Below are positions 9,086-22,397 of a stretch of 64,000 nucleotides of DNA, one piece after another. Numbering within the stretch: position 1 is the stretch's first letter; each line of letters begins with the position of its first letter. The DNA is taken from the NCBI RefSeq assembly GCF_963662255.1, contig NC_085046.1, positions 54,096,570 through 54,160,569 of the forward strand, written 5' to 3'. A program made the position numbers and the translations under genes. The notes beneath the pieces are model-generated. The model saw only the letters and a list, made by a program, of their open reading frames with translations. It was not told the DNA's origin and made no database searches. This stretch comes from Cinclus cinclus. Its lineage: Eukaryota; Chordata; Aves; Passeriformes; Cinclidae.

Positions 9086-9121
<36 letters not shown>

Positions 9122-9921
9122 AGGCCCCTCTGCCCAAGGCTGCAGCCGCAGCCGTCGTGCTCCTGGCCGGGACACGGACAGTGTGCCCAAGGAGCGCCGG
9201 CGCCCCACAAAGAGGAAGGCCTCTAGACCTCAGGACTCTCCCCAGCCCCCAAAAAGGCCGTCCCGCCAGCGCAAGCCCAAGCCAAGGCCCCTTGATTGTA
9301 GGAAGTAGGAGTAGATGTAGGAGTAAAGAATCAATGTTAGGAGTTGGAAATTGTTTTTAGAAGTAGGAAATAAATGGTAGAGTTAGGAAATCAATTGTAG
9401 AAGTAGGAAATAAATTGTTGTTTCTCTGACACAGTCTCAGAGTGTGGCTTTCTCGGCCTTCTCCTGTTGCCTTTTCCCTCTGCCCTCAAATGCCAATGTG
9501 GGCGGCAACTGGGAGGGGAGGGGATAGCAGCATTGTAGCCACAGGGGCCCAGAGGAGCCCTGGCAGGGGCCTGTGCCCAGTGCTACAGGAAGACAAGAAG
9601 CAGCCCCCAGGCCAAGCTTGGGACCCAGCCTGGGAGTCTGGAAAGCTTCCTGCTCTCAACTGCAGGGCAGGACAGGCCATCTTCATGGGGCATGAGCTGC
9701 AGGCAGCAAGCGAGCTAAAAGGGACAGAAGGAGCCCTCAGCTGGGGTCACAGTCAGTGCTGCAGAGGAAAGCAAAACTTCTCGGGATCCAGAGCCAATGT
9801 GGCCTGAGGGAAAGTTCCTTCTTGACCCCAGGGCTACTGATTGGCCGTGTTGAAAAGGGGCTCTGGAATGAAGGCAGCCAGTGGAAACACTGGTCGCCTT
9901 GGAGAACCACATGCCATCCTG
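6615..9921 (+). repeat. Tandem unit 3 (3307 bp), type A
   Basis: Shares with unit 10: A at unit position 1369 (CCTATTTCC), A137S, GACAGTG in the coding sequence, TAGCAGCAT downstream, and ACACTGGTC near the 3' end. Private: GCGCGTTGC in the upstream spacer (near 7279) and TGCCCGG near 6655. Confidence 0.97.
8253..9308 (+). CDS. TOPORS-like RING E3 ligase, copy 3 (351 aa, 10 Ala)
   Basis: Intact. Carries A137S and Y149N in the helical post-RING domain, a pair also found in copies 4, 8 and 10. S314 is encoded by AGT rather than AGC, a silent variant shared only with copy 10. Ten GCA codons (9087-9116). RING residues are unchanged. Confidence 0.87.
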
Positions 9922-11559
9922 CCTGTTCAGCAGAGTCAGCTGCACAGGACAACCCAGGGTCTGCCAGGCCAAGTGCCAGTGGCACAATAGGTAGAGTCTG
10001 CAAGGATGCTCCAGGAAGTCCCTGATGCAAAGAGATGGAGAGATGCTTCGTTGGTGTGGCTAGCTTTTAGCTGTCAGAATAAACCAAAACTCTTGTAGGG
10101 ATCTTCAGAAGATCCCGCCCTTCAAAATGACAATGGCCTGCACCGAGAGAGGGGCCAGCTTCCAGTTTGATGCCGCCCTGAGCACTGAAGGGGATGAGTG
10201 GAGGGAAAGAGCCAAGAGGAAGGATGGATTTGAACAAATCCACAGGATTCCTGCCAAGCCATTGAAGCCTAAGTGCAGATGTATCCTTGGCCAAGGAAAT
10301 GAGTGACTTGAGATGGCAACAAGTCAGATGTGTACAGGCGAGAAACGCAAGCCCTCTATTTAAGGAGGGTTCCGAACAATCAAGAGAGCTTTTGTCACGT
10401 GGATCACCGAGGGTTGTGTGTCTGTCTCCAGCCAGGACCGCGGTTACCGTTCTACTCAACGACAGCAGAGATTTTCTCCCCGTTTTGGACCGTTTTTGGT
10501 TTGCCCAAAAGGGTGCTTGATGCTTCTTTTTCAGTTCTCTCTCCATCGTCAACTTGATGTTTCAATGGGATGAGGAGAGCAACAGCGGGTTGCAAGGGTC
10601 ACTGAGCTAAGGACCACACCATCGTGCCCGTCAACAGCGATCCAATGGGGCTGTGGAGAAGAAAAGAAATGGGAATTGAAAAGCAACCTGGCAAGAAGTT
10701 GATGCGGAGACTGGCAGGAGATGTCAGCATGTGCTCGCCTGTCCGAGTGGCGCAGGCGAGCAGCACTGAGAATAGAGAAGAAGGGCTGTCATGTCACGGG
10801 ATTTAAAGCAGCCAAGCCACGTGCCGGATGTACACAGAAGCCTCCCGTGCCAAAAGTGGGCAACTAGCAGGTAATGTGCTTCTAGAGGAGAAATGCTGGG
10901 ACTGAGGTGGCCAAATGATTATAAAATCTGAGGCAAGAAAGAGGGAATGATGGCATGGCCCACGTACCCCATGTTTTCTCCTGAGGCCGTGGACTTGCAG
11001 GGGCTAAAGGCCTGCTCTGGCAGATTTGGAAGGCAGTCAAGGCAGCCAGGCGAGAGCAGTGACATCAGCGTGACATCAGCGGCCCACAAACCGCATGGGT
11101 GGCAACCTCAGTGAGCAAAGCATTGTGACCTCACATCCCTCACTGCTTATGTTTGGGCACAGACAGAGCTGGGCTCAGACCGGCTCGCGCCTGCACTCCT
11201 GGCAAGCGTGCCTGCGAGGACTGGAAGCCCGCGAGGTCCTTGGGAGCTGCTGTGGGCAAGTCTGGGTTGTGATTCCCACGCCTTTGCCTGTTTCCTTAGC
11301 CATACGTGGTTGAGGAAGCCAAGCAGTGTGAGCGGTGCTTGCGGCGGCACAGGTGAGCGGTGCAGGAAAGGACTACGGGGTGGCCGTGGGCTGGGCGATG
11401 GTGTCTGGGGAGCTGTGAGTGTGTGGTGTCCTTCTTGAGGGGCCTGGGTGCTCCTTTGAGCCGCCCATCTCCCTGGGACAGCAAGTGACCTGTTTTGCAG
11501 CGTGTCACACCAGCAGGAGGGAGCAGCTGCTGTGCCCAGCTCTGCTGCAAGCCACAAGC

Positions 11560-12392
11560 ATGGCCACGGAGACAGACTGGAACTGCCCCATCTGCCGTGA
11601 CGGTCCCGGTGAAAAGGCTTCTGTAACACCGTGCGTCCACCAGTTCTGCCTGGGCTGCATTGTGCGCTGGGTCAAGACCAAGCCATTGTGCCCCCTGTGC
11701 AGGCAGCCTATCAAGAGCATCGTTTACTCTGTTCGGTCGGAGGAAGACTTTCTGGAGATAGCTCTCCCAAGCTCCTCAGACTCATGGGCTGCTGGTCACC
11801 AGGATGAGCAGGGGGCTGCGGAGCGCATGCCCAGCACCTATGTAGCTGGCTTCCCAGCTGAGCTCTGGGCTGGCATTTTCCAGGACTGCTCAGAAATCCT
11901 GGAGCCCCTGCTGCCCTGGCTGAACCAGGAGCTTTCGCAGCTGCTCAGGACCCACTGGTGGGAGGTGTCTCTGGCACAGAGTGTGGTCGTAGCCAATTTG
12001 TGCAACTATGGGCTGAGGCAGGAGGCCTTGGTCCAGGAGCTGCAAGGCCTGCTGCAGGAGCAGACGGTGGCATTTGTGCGCCGGCTCATTGACACTGCTG
12101 CTGACAGGTGCAGTGATGAGATCCTGCGGCGGATGAACCTCCTGAACTCCCATGCTCAGGAGGAAGAGGAGCAGGAGCAGGAGCAGGAGGAAGAGGAGGA
12201 GGGTCCCAAAGGCATCACTGCCTCCCTCCAGGGGACTCTCACCCCCATGGTGGCCTCCTCCCACAGCCCTATGGTCTCCAATGTGGAAGCAGACACTGGA
12301 ACATTGGAAGCCACGCTGCGTGAGGGGCCCAGCCGCTCTCCATCCATGCCCGTCCATGCAGAGCGGGAGCAGCCCCAGGACGAGCCTGGCGA

Positions 12393-12449
<57 letters not shown>

Positions 12450-12636
12450 AGGCCCCTCTGCCCAAGGCTGCAGCCGCAGCCGTCGTGCTCCTGGCCGGGA
12501 CACGGACAGCGTGCCCAAGGAGCGCCGGCGCCCCACAAAGAGGAAGGCCTCTAGACCTCAGGACTCTCCCCAGCCCCCAAAAAGGCCGTCCCGCCAGCGC
12601 AAGCCCAAGCCAAGGCCCCTTGATTGTAGGAAGTAG
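11560..12636 (+). CDS. TOPORS-like RING E3 ligase, copy 4 (358 aa, 17 Ala)
   Basis: Intact and the longest product in the window. The A137S/Y149N pair links it to copies 3, 8 and 10. The 17-codon alanine tract (12394-12444) is uninterrupted GCA. The rest of the C-terminal region is the common form (R303, R306, S314). Confidence 0.87.
12394..12444 (+). repeat. (GCA)17 coding microsatellite, longest of the series
   Basis: In-frame GCA tract encoding polyalanine. Copy number per unit: 8 (2473-2496), 12 (5774-5809), 10 (9087-9116), 17 (here), 14 (15722-15763), 14 (19041-19082, first codon GCG), 13 (22354-22392), 10 (25670-25699), 13 (28971-29009), 12 (32287-32322), 16 (35600-35647), 15 (38925-38969), 15 (42247-42291), 15 (45569-45613), 9 (48891-48917), 14 (52195-52236), 14 (55514-55555), 14 (58833-58874), 14 (62152-62193). 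Read one base later it is CAG and would encode polyglutamine. Confidence 0.95.
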
Positions 12637-13249
12637 GAGTAGATGTAGGAGTAAAGAATCAATGTTAGGAGTTGGAAATTGTTTTTAGAAGTAGGAAATA
12701 AATGGTAGAGTTAGGAAATCAATTGTAGAAGTAGGAAATAAATTGTTGTTTCTCTGACACAGTCTCAGAGTGTGGCTTTCTCGGCCTTCTCCTGTTGCCT
12801 TTTCCCTCTGCCCTCAAATGCCAATGTGGGCGGCAACTGGGAGGGGAGGGGATAGCAGCATTGTAGCCACAGGGGCCCAGAGGAGCCCTGGCAGGGGCCT
12901 GTGCCCAGTGCTACAGGAAGACAAGAAGCAGCCCCCAGGCCAAGCTTGGGACCCAGCCTGGGAGTCTGGAAAGCTTCCTGCTCTCAACTGCAGGGCAGGA
13001 CAGGCCATCTTCATGGGGCATGAGCTGCAGGCAGCAAGCGAGCTAAAAGGGACAGAAGGAGCCCTCAGCTGGGGTCACAGTCAGTGCTGCAGAGGAAAGC
13101 AAAACTTCTCGGGATCCAGAGCCAATGTGGCCTGAGGGAAAGTTCCTTCTTGACCCCAGGGCTACTGATTGGCCGTGTTGAAAAGGGGCTCTGGAATGAA
13201 GGCAGCCAGTGGAAACACCGGTCGCCTTGGAGAACCACATGCCATCCTG

Positions 13250-15720
13250 CCTGTTCAGCAGAGTCTGCTGCACAGGACAACCCAGGGTCTGCCAGGCCAA
13301 GTGCCAGTGGCACAATAGGTAGAGTCTGCAAGGATGCTCCAGGAAGTCCCTGATGCAAAGAGATGGAGAGATGCTTCGTTGGTGTGGCTAGCTTTTAGCT
13401 GTCAGAATAAACCAAAACTCTTGTAGGGATCTTCAGAAGATCCCGCCCTTCAAAATGACAATGGCCTGCACCGAGAGAGGGGCCAGCTTCCAGTTTGATG
13501 CCGCCCTGAGCACTGAAGGGGATGAGTGGAGGGAAAGAGCCAAGAGGAAGGATGGATTTGAACAAATCCACAGGATTCCTGCCAAGCCATTGAAGCCTAA
13601 GTGCAGATGTATCCTTGGCCAAGGAAATGAGTGACTTGAGATGGCGACAAGTCAGATGTGTACAGGCGAGAAACGCAAGCCCTCTATTTAAGGAGGGTTC
13701 CGAACAATCAAGAGAGCTTTTGTCACGTGGATCACCGAGGGTTGTGTGTCTGTCTCCAGCCAGGACCGCGGTTACCGTTCTACTCAACGACAGCAGAGAT
13801 TTTCTCCCCGTTTTGGACCGTTTTTGGTTTGCCCAAAAGGGTGCTTGATGCTTCTTTTTCAGTTCTCTCTCCATCGTCAACTTGATGTTTCAATGGGATG
13901 AGGAGAGCAACAGCGGGTTGCAAGGGTCACTGAGCTAAGGACCACACCATCGTGCCCGTCAACAGCGATCCAATGGGGCTGTGGAGAAGAAAAGAAATGG
14001 GAATTGAAAAGCAACCTGGCAAGAAGTTGATGCGGAGACTGGCAGGAGATGTCAGCATGTGCTCGCCTGTCCGAGTGGCGCAGGCGAGCAGCACTGAGAA
14101 TAGAGAAGAAGGGCTGTCATGTCACGGGATTTAAAGCAGCCAAGCCACGTGCCGGATGTACACAGAAGCCTCCCGTGCCAAAAGTGGGAAACTAGCAGGT
14201 AATGTGCTTCTAGCGGAGAAATGCTGGGACTGAGGTGGCCAAATGATTATAAAATCTGAGGCAAGAAAGAGGGAATGATGGCATGGCCCACGTACCCCAT
14301 ATTTTCTCCTGAGGCCGTGGACTTGCAGGGGCTAAAGGCCCGCTCTGGCAGATTTGGAAGGCAGTCAAGGCAGCCAGGCGAGAGCAGTGACATCAGCGTG
14401 ACATCAGCGGCCCACAAACCGCATGGGTGGCAACCTCAGTGAGCAAAGCATTGTGACCTCACATCCCTCACTGCTTATGTTTGGGCACAGACAGAGCTGG
14501 GCTCAGACCGGCTCGCGCCTGGACTCCTGGCAAGCGTGCCTGCGAGGACTGGAAGCCCGCGAGGTCCTTGGGAGCTGCTGTGGGCAAGTCTGGGTTGTGA
14601 TTCCCACGCCTTTGCCTGTTTCCTTAGCCATACGTGGTTGAGGAAGCCAAGCAGTGTGAGCGGTGCTTGCGGCGGCACAGGTGAGCGGTGCAGGAAAGGA
14701 CTACGGGGTGGCCGTGGGCTGGGCGATGGTGTCTGGGGAGCTGTGAGTGTGTGGTGTCCTTCTTGAGGGGCCTGGGCGCTCCTTTGAGCCGCCCATCTCC
14801 CTGGGACAGCAAGTGACCTGTTTTGCAGCGTGTCACACCAGCAGGAGGGAGCAGCTGCTGTGCCCAGCTCTGCTGCAAGCCACAAGCATGGCCACGGAGA
14901 CAGACTGGAACTGCCCCATCTGCCGTGACGGTCCCGGTGAAAAGGCTTCTGTAACACCGTGCGTCCACCAGTTCTGCCTGGGCTGCATTGTGCGCTGGGT
15001 CAAGACCAAGCCATTGTGCCCCCTGTGCAGGCAGCCTATCAAGAGCATCGTTTACTCTGTTCGGTCGGAGGAAGACTTTCTGGAGATAGCTCTCCCAAGC
15101 TCCTCAGACTCATGGGCTGCTGGTCACCAGGATGAGCAGGGGGCTGCGGAGCGCATGCCCAGCACCTATGTAGCTGGCTTCCCAGCTGAGCTCTGGGCTG
15201 GCATTTTCCAGGACTGCTCAGAAATCCTGGAGCCCCTGCTGCCCTGGCTGAACCAGGAGCTTTCGCAGCTGCTCAGGACCCACTGGTGGGAGGTGGCTCT
15301 GGCACAGAGTGTGGTCGTAGCCAATTTGTGCTACTATGGGCTGAGGCAGGAGGCCTTGGTCCAGGAGCTGCAAGGCCTGCTGCAGGAGCAGACGGTGGCA
15401 TTTGTGCGCCGGCTCATTGACACTGCTGCTGACAGGTGCAGTGATGAGATCCTGCGGCGGATGAACCTCCTGAACTCCCATGCTCAGGAGGAAGAGGAGC
15501 AGGAGCAGGAGCAGGAGGAAGAGGAGGAGGGTCCCAAAGGCATCACTGCCTCCCTCCAGGGGACTCTCACCCCCATGGTGGCCTCCTCCCACAGCCCTAT
15601 GGTCTCCAATGTGGAAGCAGACACTGGAACATTGGAAGCCACGCTGCGTGAGGGGCCCAGCCGCTCTCCATCCATGCCCGTCCATGCAGAGCGGGAGCAG
15701 CCCCAGGACGAGCCTGGCGA

Positions 15721-15768
<48 letters not shown>

Positions 15769-16568
15769 AGGCCCCTCTGCCCAAGGCTGCAGCCGCAGCC
15801 GTCGTGCTCCTGGCCGGGACACGGACAGCGTGCCCAAGGAGCGCCGGCGCCCCACAAAGAGGAAGGCCTCTAGACCTCAGGACTCTCCCCAGCCCCCAAA
15901 AAGGCCGTCCCGCCAGCGCAAGCCCAAGCCAAGGCCCCTTGATTGTAGGAAGTAGGAGTAGATGTAGGAGTAAAGAATCAATGTTAGGAGTTGGAAATTG
16001 TTTTTAGAAGTAGGAAATAAATGGTAGAGTTAGGAAATCAATTGTAGAAGTAGGAAATAAATTGTTGTTTCTCTGACACAGTCTCAGAGTGTGGCTTTCT
16101 CGGCCTTCTCCTGTTGCCTTTTCCCTCTGCCCTCAAATGCCAATGTGGGCGGCAACTGGGAGGGGAGGGGATAGGAACATTGTAGCCACAGGGGCCCAGA
16201 GGAGCCCTGGCAGGGGCCTGTGCCCAGTGCTACAGGAAGACAAGAAGCAGCCCCCAGGCCAAGCTTGGGACCCAGCCTGGGAGTCTGGAAAGCTTCCTGC
16301 TCTCAACTGCAGGGCAGGACAGGCCATCTTCATGGGGCATGAGCTGCAGGCAGCAAGCGAGCTAAAAGGGACAGAAGGAGCCCTCAGCTGGGGTCACAGT
16401 CAGTGCTGCAGAGGAAAGCAAAACTTCTCGGGATCCAGAGCCAATGTGGCCTGAGGGAAAGTTCCTTCTTGACCCCAGGGCTACTGATTGGCCGTGTTGA
16501 AAAGGGGCTCTGGAATGAAGGCAGCCAGTGGAAACACCGGTCGCCTTGGAGAACCACATGCCATCCTG
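13250..16568 (+). repeat. Tandem unit 5 (3319 bp), type C
   Basis: Shares C at unit position 965 (CTAGCGGAG) and A at 1052 (CCATATTTTC) only with units 12 and 13, which defines type C. It opens with AGAGTCTGC rather than AGAGTCAGC. Confidence 0.97.
14888..15955 (+). CDS. TOPORS-like RING E3 ligase, copy 5 (355 aa, 14 Ala)
   Basis: Intact. This is the reference 355-residue form used for numbering here, with identical predicted protein in copies 18 and 19 although the surrounding unit is of another type. Domains: RING 9-47, helical post-RING region about 97-195, acidic run 201-214, Ala tract 279-292, basic tail 316-350. Confidence 0.88.
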
Positions 16569-19042
16569 CCTGTTCAGCAGAGTCAGCTGCACAGGACAAC
16601 CCAGGGTCTGCCAGGCCAAGTGCCAGTGGCCCAATAGGTAGAGTCTGCAAGGATGCTCCAGGAAGTCCCTGATGCAAAGAGATGGAGAGATGCTTCGTTG
16701 GTGTGGCTAGCTTTTAGCTGTCAGAATAAACCAAAACTCTTGTAGGGATCTTCAGAAGATCCCGCCCTTCAAAATGACAATGGCCTGCACCGAGAGAGGG
16801 GCCAGCTTCCAGTTTGATGCCGCCCTGAGCACTGAAGGGGATGAGTGGAGGGAAAGAGCCAAGAGGAAGGATGGATTTGAACAAATCCACAGGATTCCTG
16901 CCAAGCCATTGAAGCCTAAGTGCAGATGTATCCTTGGCCAAGGAAATGAGTGACTTGAGATGGCGACAAGTCAGATGTGTACAGGCGAGAAACGCAAGGC
17001 CTCTATTTAAGGAGGGTTCCGAACAATCAAGAGAGCTTTTGTCACGTGGATCACCGAGGGTTGTGTGTCTGTCTCCAGCCAGGACCGCGGTTACCGTTCT
17101 ACTCAACGACAGCAGAGATTTTCTCCCCGTTTTGGACCGTTTTTGGTTTGCCCAAAAGGGTGCTTGATGCTTCTTTTTCAGTTCTCTCTCCATCGTCAAC
17201 TTGATGTTTCAATGGGATGAGGAGAGCAACAGCGGGTTGCAAGGGTCACTGAGCTAAGGACCACACCATCGTGCCCGTCAACAGCGATCCAATGGGGCTG
17301 TGGAGAAGAAAAGAAATGGGAATTGAAAAGCAACCTGGCAAGAAGTTGATGCGGAGACTGGCAGGAGATGTCAGCATGTGCTCGCCTGTCCGAGTGGCGC
17401 AGGCGAGCAGCACTGAGAATAGAGAAGAAGGGCTGTCATGTCACGGGATTTAAAGCAGCCAAGCCACGTGCCGGATGTACACAGAAGCCTCCCGTGCCAA
17501 AAGTGGGAAACTAGCAGGTAATGTGCTTCTAGAGGAGAAATGCTGGGACTGAGGTGGCCAAATGATTATAAAATCTGAGGCAAGAAAGAGGGAATGATGG
17601 CATGGCCCACGTACCCCATGTTTTCTCCTGAGGCCGTGGACTTGCAGGGGCTAAAGGCCCGCTCTGGCAGATTTGGAAGGCAGTCAAGGCAGCCAGGCGA
17701 GAGCAGTGACATCAGCGTGACATCAGCGGCCCACAAACCGCATGGGTGGCAACCTCAGTGAGCAAAGCATTGTGACCTCACATCCCTCACTGCTTATGTT
17801 TGGGCACAGACAGAGCTGGGCTCAGACCGGCTCGCGCCTGGACTCCTGGCAAGCGTGCCTGCGAGGACTGGAAGCCCGCGAGGTCCTTGGGAGCTGCTGT
17901 GGGCAAGTCTGGGTTGTGATTCCCACGCCTTTGCCTGTTTCCTTAGCCATACGTGGTTGAGGAAGCCAAGCAGTGTGAGCGGTGCTTGCGGCGGCACAGG
18001 TGAGCGGTGCAGGAAAGGACTACGGGGTGGCTGTGGGCTGGGCGATGGTGTCTGGGGAGCTGTGAGTGTGTGGTGTCCTTCTTGAGGGGCCTGGGCGCTC
18101 CTTTGAGCCGCCCATCTCCCTGGGACAGCAAGTGACCTGTTTTGCAGCGTGTCACACCAGCAGGAGGGAGCAGCTGCTGTGCCCAGCTCTGCTGCAAGCC
18201 ACAAGCATGGCCACGGAGACAGACTGGAACTGCCCCATCTGCCGTGACGGTCCCGGTGAAAAGGCTTCTGTAACACCGTGCGTCCACCAGTTCTGCCTGG
18301 GCTGCATTGTGCGCTGGGTCAAGACCAAGCCATTGTGCCCCCTGTGCAGGCAGCCTATCAAGAGCATCGTTTACTCTGTTCGGTCGGAGGAAGACTTTCT
18401 GGAGATAGCTCTCCCAAGCTCCTCAGACTCATGGGCTGCTGGTCACCAGGATGAGCAGGGGGCTGCGGAGCGCATGCCCAGCACCTATGTAGCTGGCTTC
18501 CCAGCTGAGCTCTGGGCTGGCATTTTCCAGGACTGCTCAGAAATCCTGGAGCCCCTGCTGCCCTGGCTGAACCAGGAGCTTTCGCAGCTGCTCAGGACCC
18601 ACTGGTGGGAGGTGGCTCTGGCACAGAGTGTGGTCGTAGCCAATTTGTGCTACTATGGGCTGAGGCAGGAGGCCTTGGTCCAGGAGCTGCAAGGCCTGCT
18701 GCAGGAGCAGACGGTGGCATTTGTGCGCCGGCTCATTGACACTGCTGCTGACAGGTGCAGTGATGAGATCCTGCGGCGGATGAACCTCCTGAACTCCCAT
18801 GCTCAGGAGGAAGAGGAGCAGGAGCAGGAGCAGGAGGAAGAGGAGGAGGGTCCCAAAGGCATCACTGCCTCCCTCCAGGGGACTCTCACCCCCATGGTGG
18901 CCTCCTCCCACAGCCCTATGGTCTCCAATGTGGAAGCAGACACTGGAACATTGGAAGCCACGCTGCGTGAGGGGCCCAGCCGCTCTCCATCCATGCCCGT
19001 CCATGCAGAGCGGGAGCAGCCCCAGGACGAGCCTGGCGAGGC

Positions 19043-19087
<45 letters not shown>

Positions 19088-19887
19088 AGGCCCCTCTGCC
19101 CAAGGCTGCAGCCGCAGCCGTCGTGCTCCTGGCCGGGACACGGACAGAGTGCCCAAGGAGCGCCGGCGCCCCACAAAGAGGAAGGCCTCTAGACCTCAGG
19201 ACTCTCCCCAGCCCCCAAAAAGGCCGTCCCGCCAGCGCAAGCCCAAGCCAAGGCCCCTTGATTGTAGGAAGTAGGAGTAGATGTAGGAGTAAAGAATCAA
19301 TGTTAGGAGTTGGAAATTGTTTTTAGAAGTAGGAAATAAATGGTAGAGTTAGGAAATCAATTGTAGAAGTAGGAAATAAATTGTTGTTTCTCTGACACAG
19401 TCTCAGAGTGTGGCTTTCTCGGCCTTCTCCTGTTGCCTTTTCCCTCTGCCCTCAAATGCCAATGTGGGCGGCAACTGGGAGGGGAGGGGATAGGAACATT
19501 GTAGCCACAGGGGCCCAGAGGAGCCCTGGCAGGGGCCTGTGCCCAGTGCTACAGGAAGACAAGAAGCAGCCCCCAGGCCAAGCTTGGGACCCAGCCTGGG
19601 AGTCTGGAAAGCTTCCTGCTCTCAACTGCAGGGCAGGACAGGCCATGTTCATGGGGCATGAGCTGCAGGCAGCAAGCGAGCTAAAAGGGACAGAAGGAGC
19701 CCTCAGCTGGGGTCACAGTCAGTGCTGCAGAGGAAAGCAAAACTTCTCGGGATCCAGAGCCAATGTGGCCTGAGGGAAAGTTCCTTCTTGACCCCAGGGC
19801 TACTGATTGGCCGTGTTGAAAAGGGGCTCTGGAATGAAGGCAGCCAGTGGAAACACCGGTCGCCTTGGAGAACCACATGCCATCCTG
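16569..19887 (+). repeat. Tandem unit 6 (3319 bp), type D
   Basis: Shares TGGCCCAATAGG near its start only with unit 14, and CCATGTTCATGG downstream of the gene with units 8, 14 and 15. Private: GGTGGCTGTGGG in the intron (near 18026). Confidence 0.97.
18207..19274 (+). CDS. TOPORS-like RING E3 ligase, copy 6 (355 aa, 14 Ala)
   Basis: Intact. S314R in the basic region, as in copies 7, 8, 9, 14 and 16; protein identical to copy 16. The first alanine codon is GCG, the only interruption of any GCA tract in the array (19041-19043). Confidence 0.87.
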
Positions 19888-22352
19888 CCTGTTCAGCAGA
19901 GTCAGCTGCACAGGACAACCCAGGGTCTGCCAGGCCAAGTGCCAGTGGCACAATAGGTAGAGTCTGCAAGGATGCTCCAGGAAGTCCCTGATGCAAAGAG
20001 ATGGAGAGATGCTTCGTTGGTGTGGCTAGCTTTTAGCTGTCAGAATAAACCAAAACTCTTGTAGGGATCTTCAGAAGATCCCGCCCTTCAAAATGACAAT
20101 GGCCTGCACCGAGAGAGGGGCCAGCTTCCAGTTTGATGCCGCCCTGAGCACTGAAGGGGATGAGTGGAGGGAAAGAGCCAAGAGGAAGGATGGATTTGAA
20201 CAAATCCACAGGATTCCTGCCAAGCCATTGAAGCCTAAGTGCAGATGTATCCTTGGCCAAGGAAATGAGTGACTTGAGATGGCAACAAGTCAGATGTGTA
20301 CAGGTGAGAAACGCAAGCCCTCTATTTAAGGAGGGTTCCGAACAATCAAGAGAGCTTTTGTCACGTGGATCACCGAGGGTTGTGTGTCTGTCTCCAGCCA
20401 GGACCGCGGTTACCGTTCTACTCAACGACAGCAGAGATTTTCTCCCCGTTTTGGACCGTTTTTGGTTTGCCCAAAAGGGTGCTTGATGCTTCTTTTTCAG
20501 TTCTCTCTCCATCGTCAACTTGATGTTTCAATGGGATGAGGAGAGCAACAGCGGGTTGCAAGGGTCACTGAGCTAAGGACCACACCATCGTGCCCGTCAA
20601 CAGCGATCCAATGGCGCTGTGGAGAAGAAAAGAAATGGGAATTGAAAAGCAACCTGGCAAGAAGTTGATGCGGAGACTGGCAGGAGATGTCAGCATGTGC
20701 TCGCCTGTCCGAGTGGCGCAGGCGAGCAGCACTGAGAATAGAGAAGAAGGGCTGTCATGTCACGGGATTTAAAGCAGCCAAGCCACGTGCCGGATGTACA
20801 CAGAAGCCTCCCGTGCCAAAAGTGGGAAACTAGCAGGTAATGTGCTTCTAGAGGAGAAATGCTGGGACTGAGGTGGCCAAATGATTATAAAATCTGAGGC
20901 AAGAAAGAGGGAATGATGGCATGGCCCACGTACCCCATGTTTTCTCCTGAGGCCGTGGACTTGCAGGGGCTAAAGGCCCGCTCTGGCAGATTTGGAAGGC
21001 AGTCAAGGCAGCCAGGCGAGAGCAGTGACATCAGCGTGACATCAGCGGCCCACAAACCGCATGGGTGGCAACCTCAGTGAGCAAAGCATTGTGACCTCAC
21101 ATCCCTCACTGCTTATGTTTGGGCACAGACAGAGCTGGGCTCAGACCGGCTCACGCCTGCACTCCTGGCAAGCGTGCCTGCGAGGACTGGAAGCCCGCGA
21201 GGTCCTTGGGAGCTGCTGTGGGCAAGTCTGGGTTGTGATTCCCACGCCTTTGCCTGTTTCCTTAGCCATACGTGGTTGAGGAAGCCAAGCAGTGTGAGCG
21301 GTGCTTGCGGCGGCACAGGTGAGCGGTGCAGGAAAGGACTACGGGGTGGCCGTGGGCTGGGCGATGGTGTCTGGGGAGCTGTGAGTGTGTGGTGTCCTTC
21401 TTGCGGGGCCTGGGCGCTCCTTTGAGCCGCCCATCTCCCTGGGACAGCAAGTGACCTGTTTTGCAGCGTGTCACACCAGCAGGAGGGAGCAGCTGCTGTG
21501 CCCAGCTCTGCTGCAAGCCACAAGCATGGCCACGGAGACAGACTGGAACTGCCCCATCTGCCGTGACGGTCCCGGTGAAAAGGCTTCTGTAACACCGTGC
21601 GTCCACCAGTTCTGCCTGGGCTGCATTGTGCGCTGGGTCAAGACCAAGCCATTGTGCCCCCTGTGCAGGCAGCCTATCAAGAGCATCGTTTACTCTGTTC
21701 GGTCGGAGGAAGACTTTCTGGAGATAGCTCTCCCAAGCTCCTCAGACTCATGGGCTGCTGGTCACCAGGATGAGCAGGGGGCTGCGGAGCGCATGCCCAG
21801 CACCTATGTAGCTGGCTTCCCAGCTGAGCTCTGGGCTGGCATTTTCCAGGACTGCTCAGAAATCCTGGAGCCCCTGCTGCCCTGGCTGAACCAGGAGCTT
21901 TCGCAGCTGCTCAGGACCCACTGGTGGGAGGTGGCTCTGGCACAGAGTGTGGTCGTAGCCAATTTGTGCAACTATGGGCTGAGGCAGGAGGCCTTGGTCC
22001 AGGAGCTGCAAGCCCTCCTGCAGGAGCAGACGGTGGCATTTGTGCGCCGGCTCATTGACACTGCTGCTGACAGGTGCAGTGATGAGATCCTGCGGCGGAT
22101 GAACCTCCTGAACTCCCATGCTCAGGAGGAAGAGGAGCAGGAGCAGGAGGAAGAGGAGGAGGGTCCCAAAGGCATCACTGCCTCCCTCCAGGGGACTCTC
22201 ACCCCCATGGTGGCCTCCTCCCACAGCCCTATGGTCTCCAATGTGGAAGCAGACACTGGAACATTGGAAGCCACGCTGCGTGAGGGGCCCAGCCGCTCTC
22301 CATCCATGCCCGTCCATGCAGAGCGGGAGCAGCCCCAGGACGAGCCTGGCGA

Positions 22353-22397
<45 letters not shown>

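Larger units (their letters stand above)
9922..13249 (+). repeat. Tandem unit 4 (3328 bp, longest), type B
   Basis: Longest unit because of the longest GCA tract. Shares GGCCTGCTCTGG (upstream, near 11010) only with unit 11. Private variants are GGGCAACTAG (near 10858) and GGGTGCTCC within the intron (near 11447). Confidence 0.97.
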
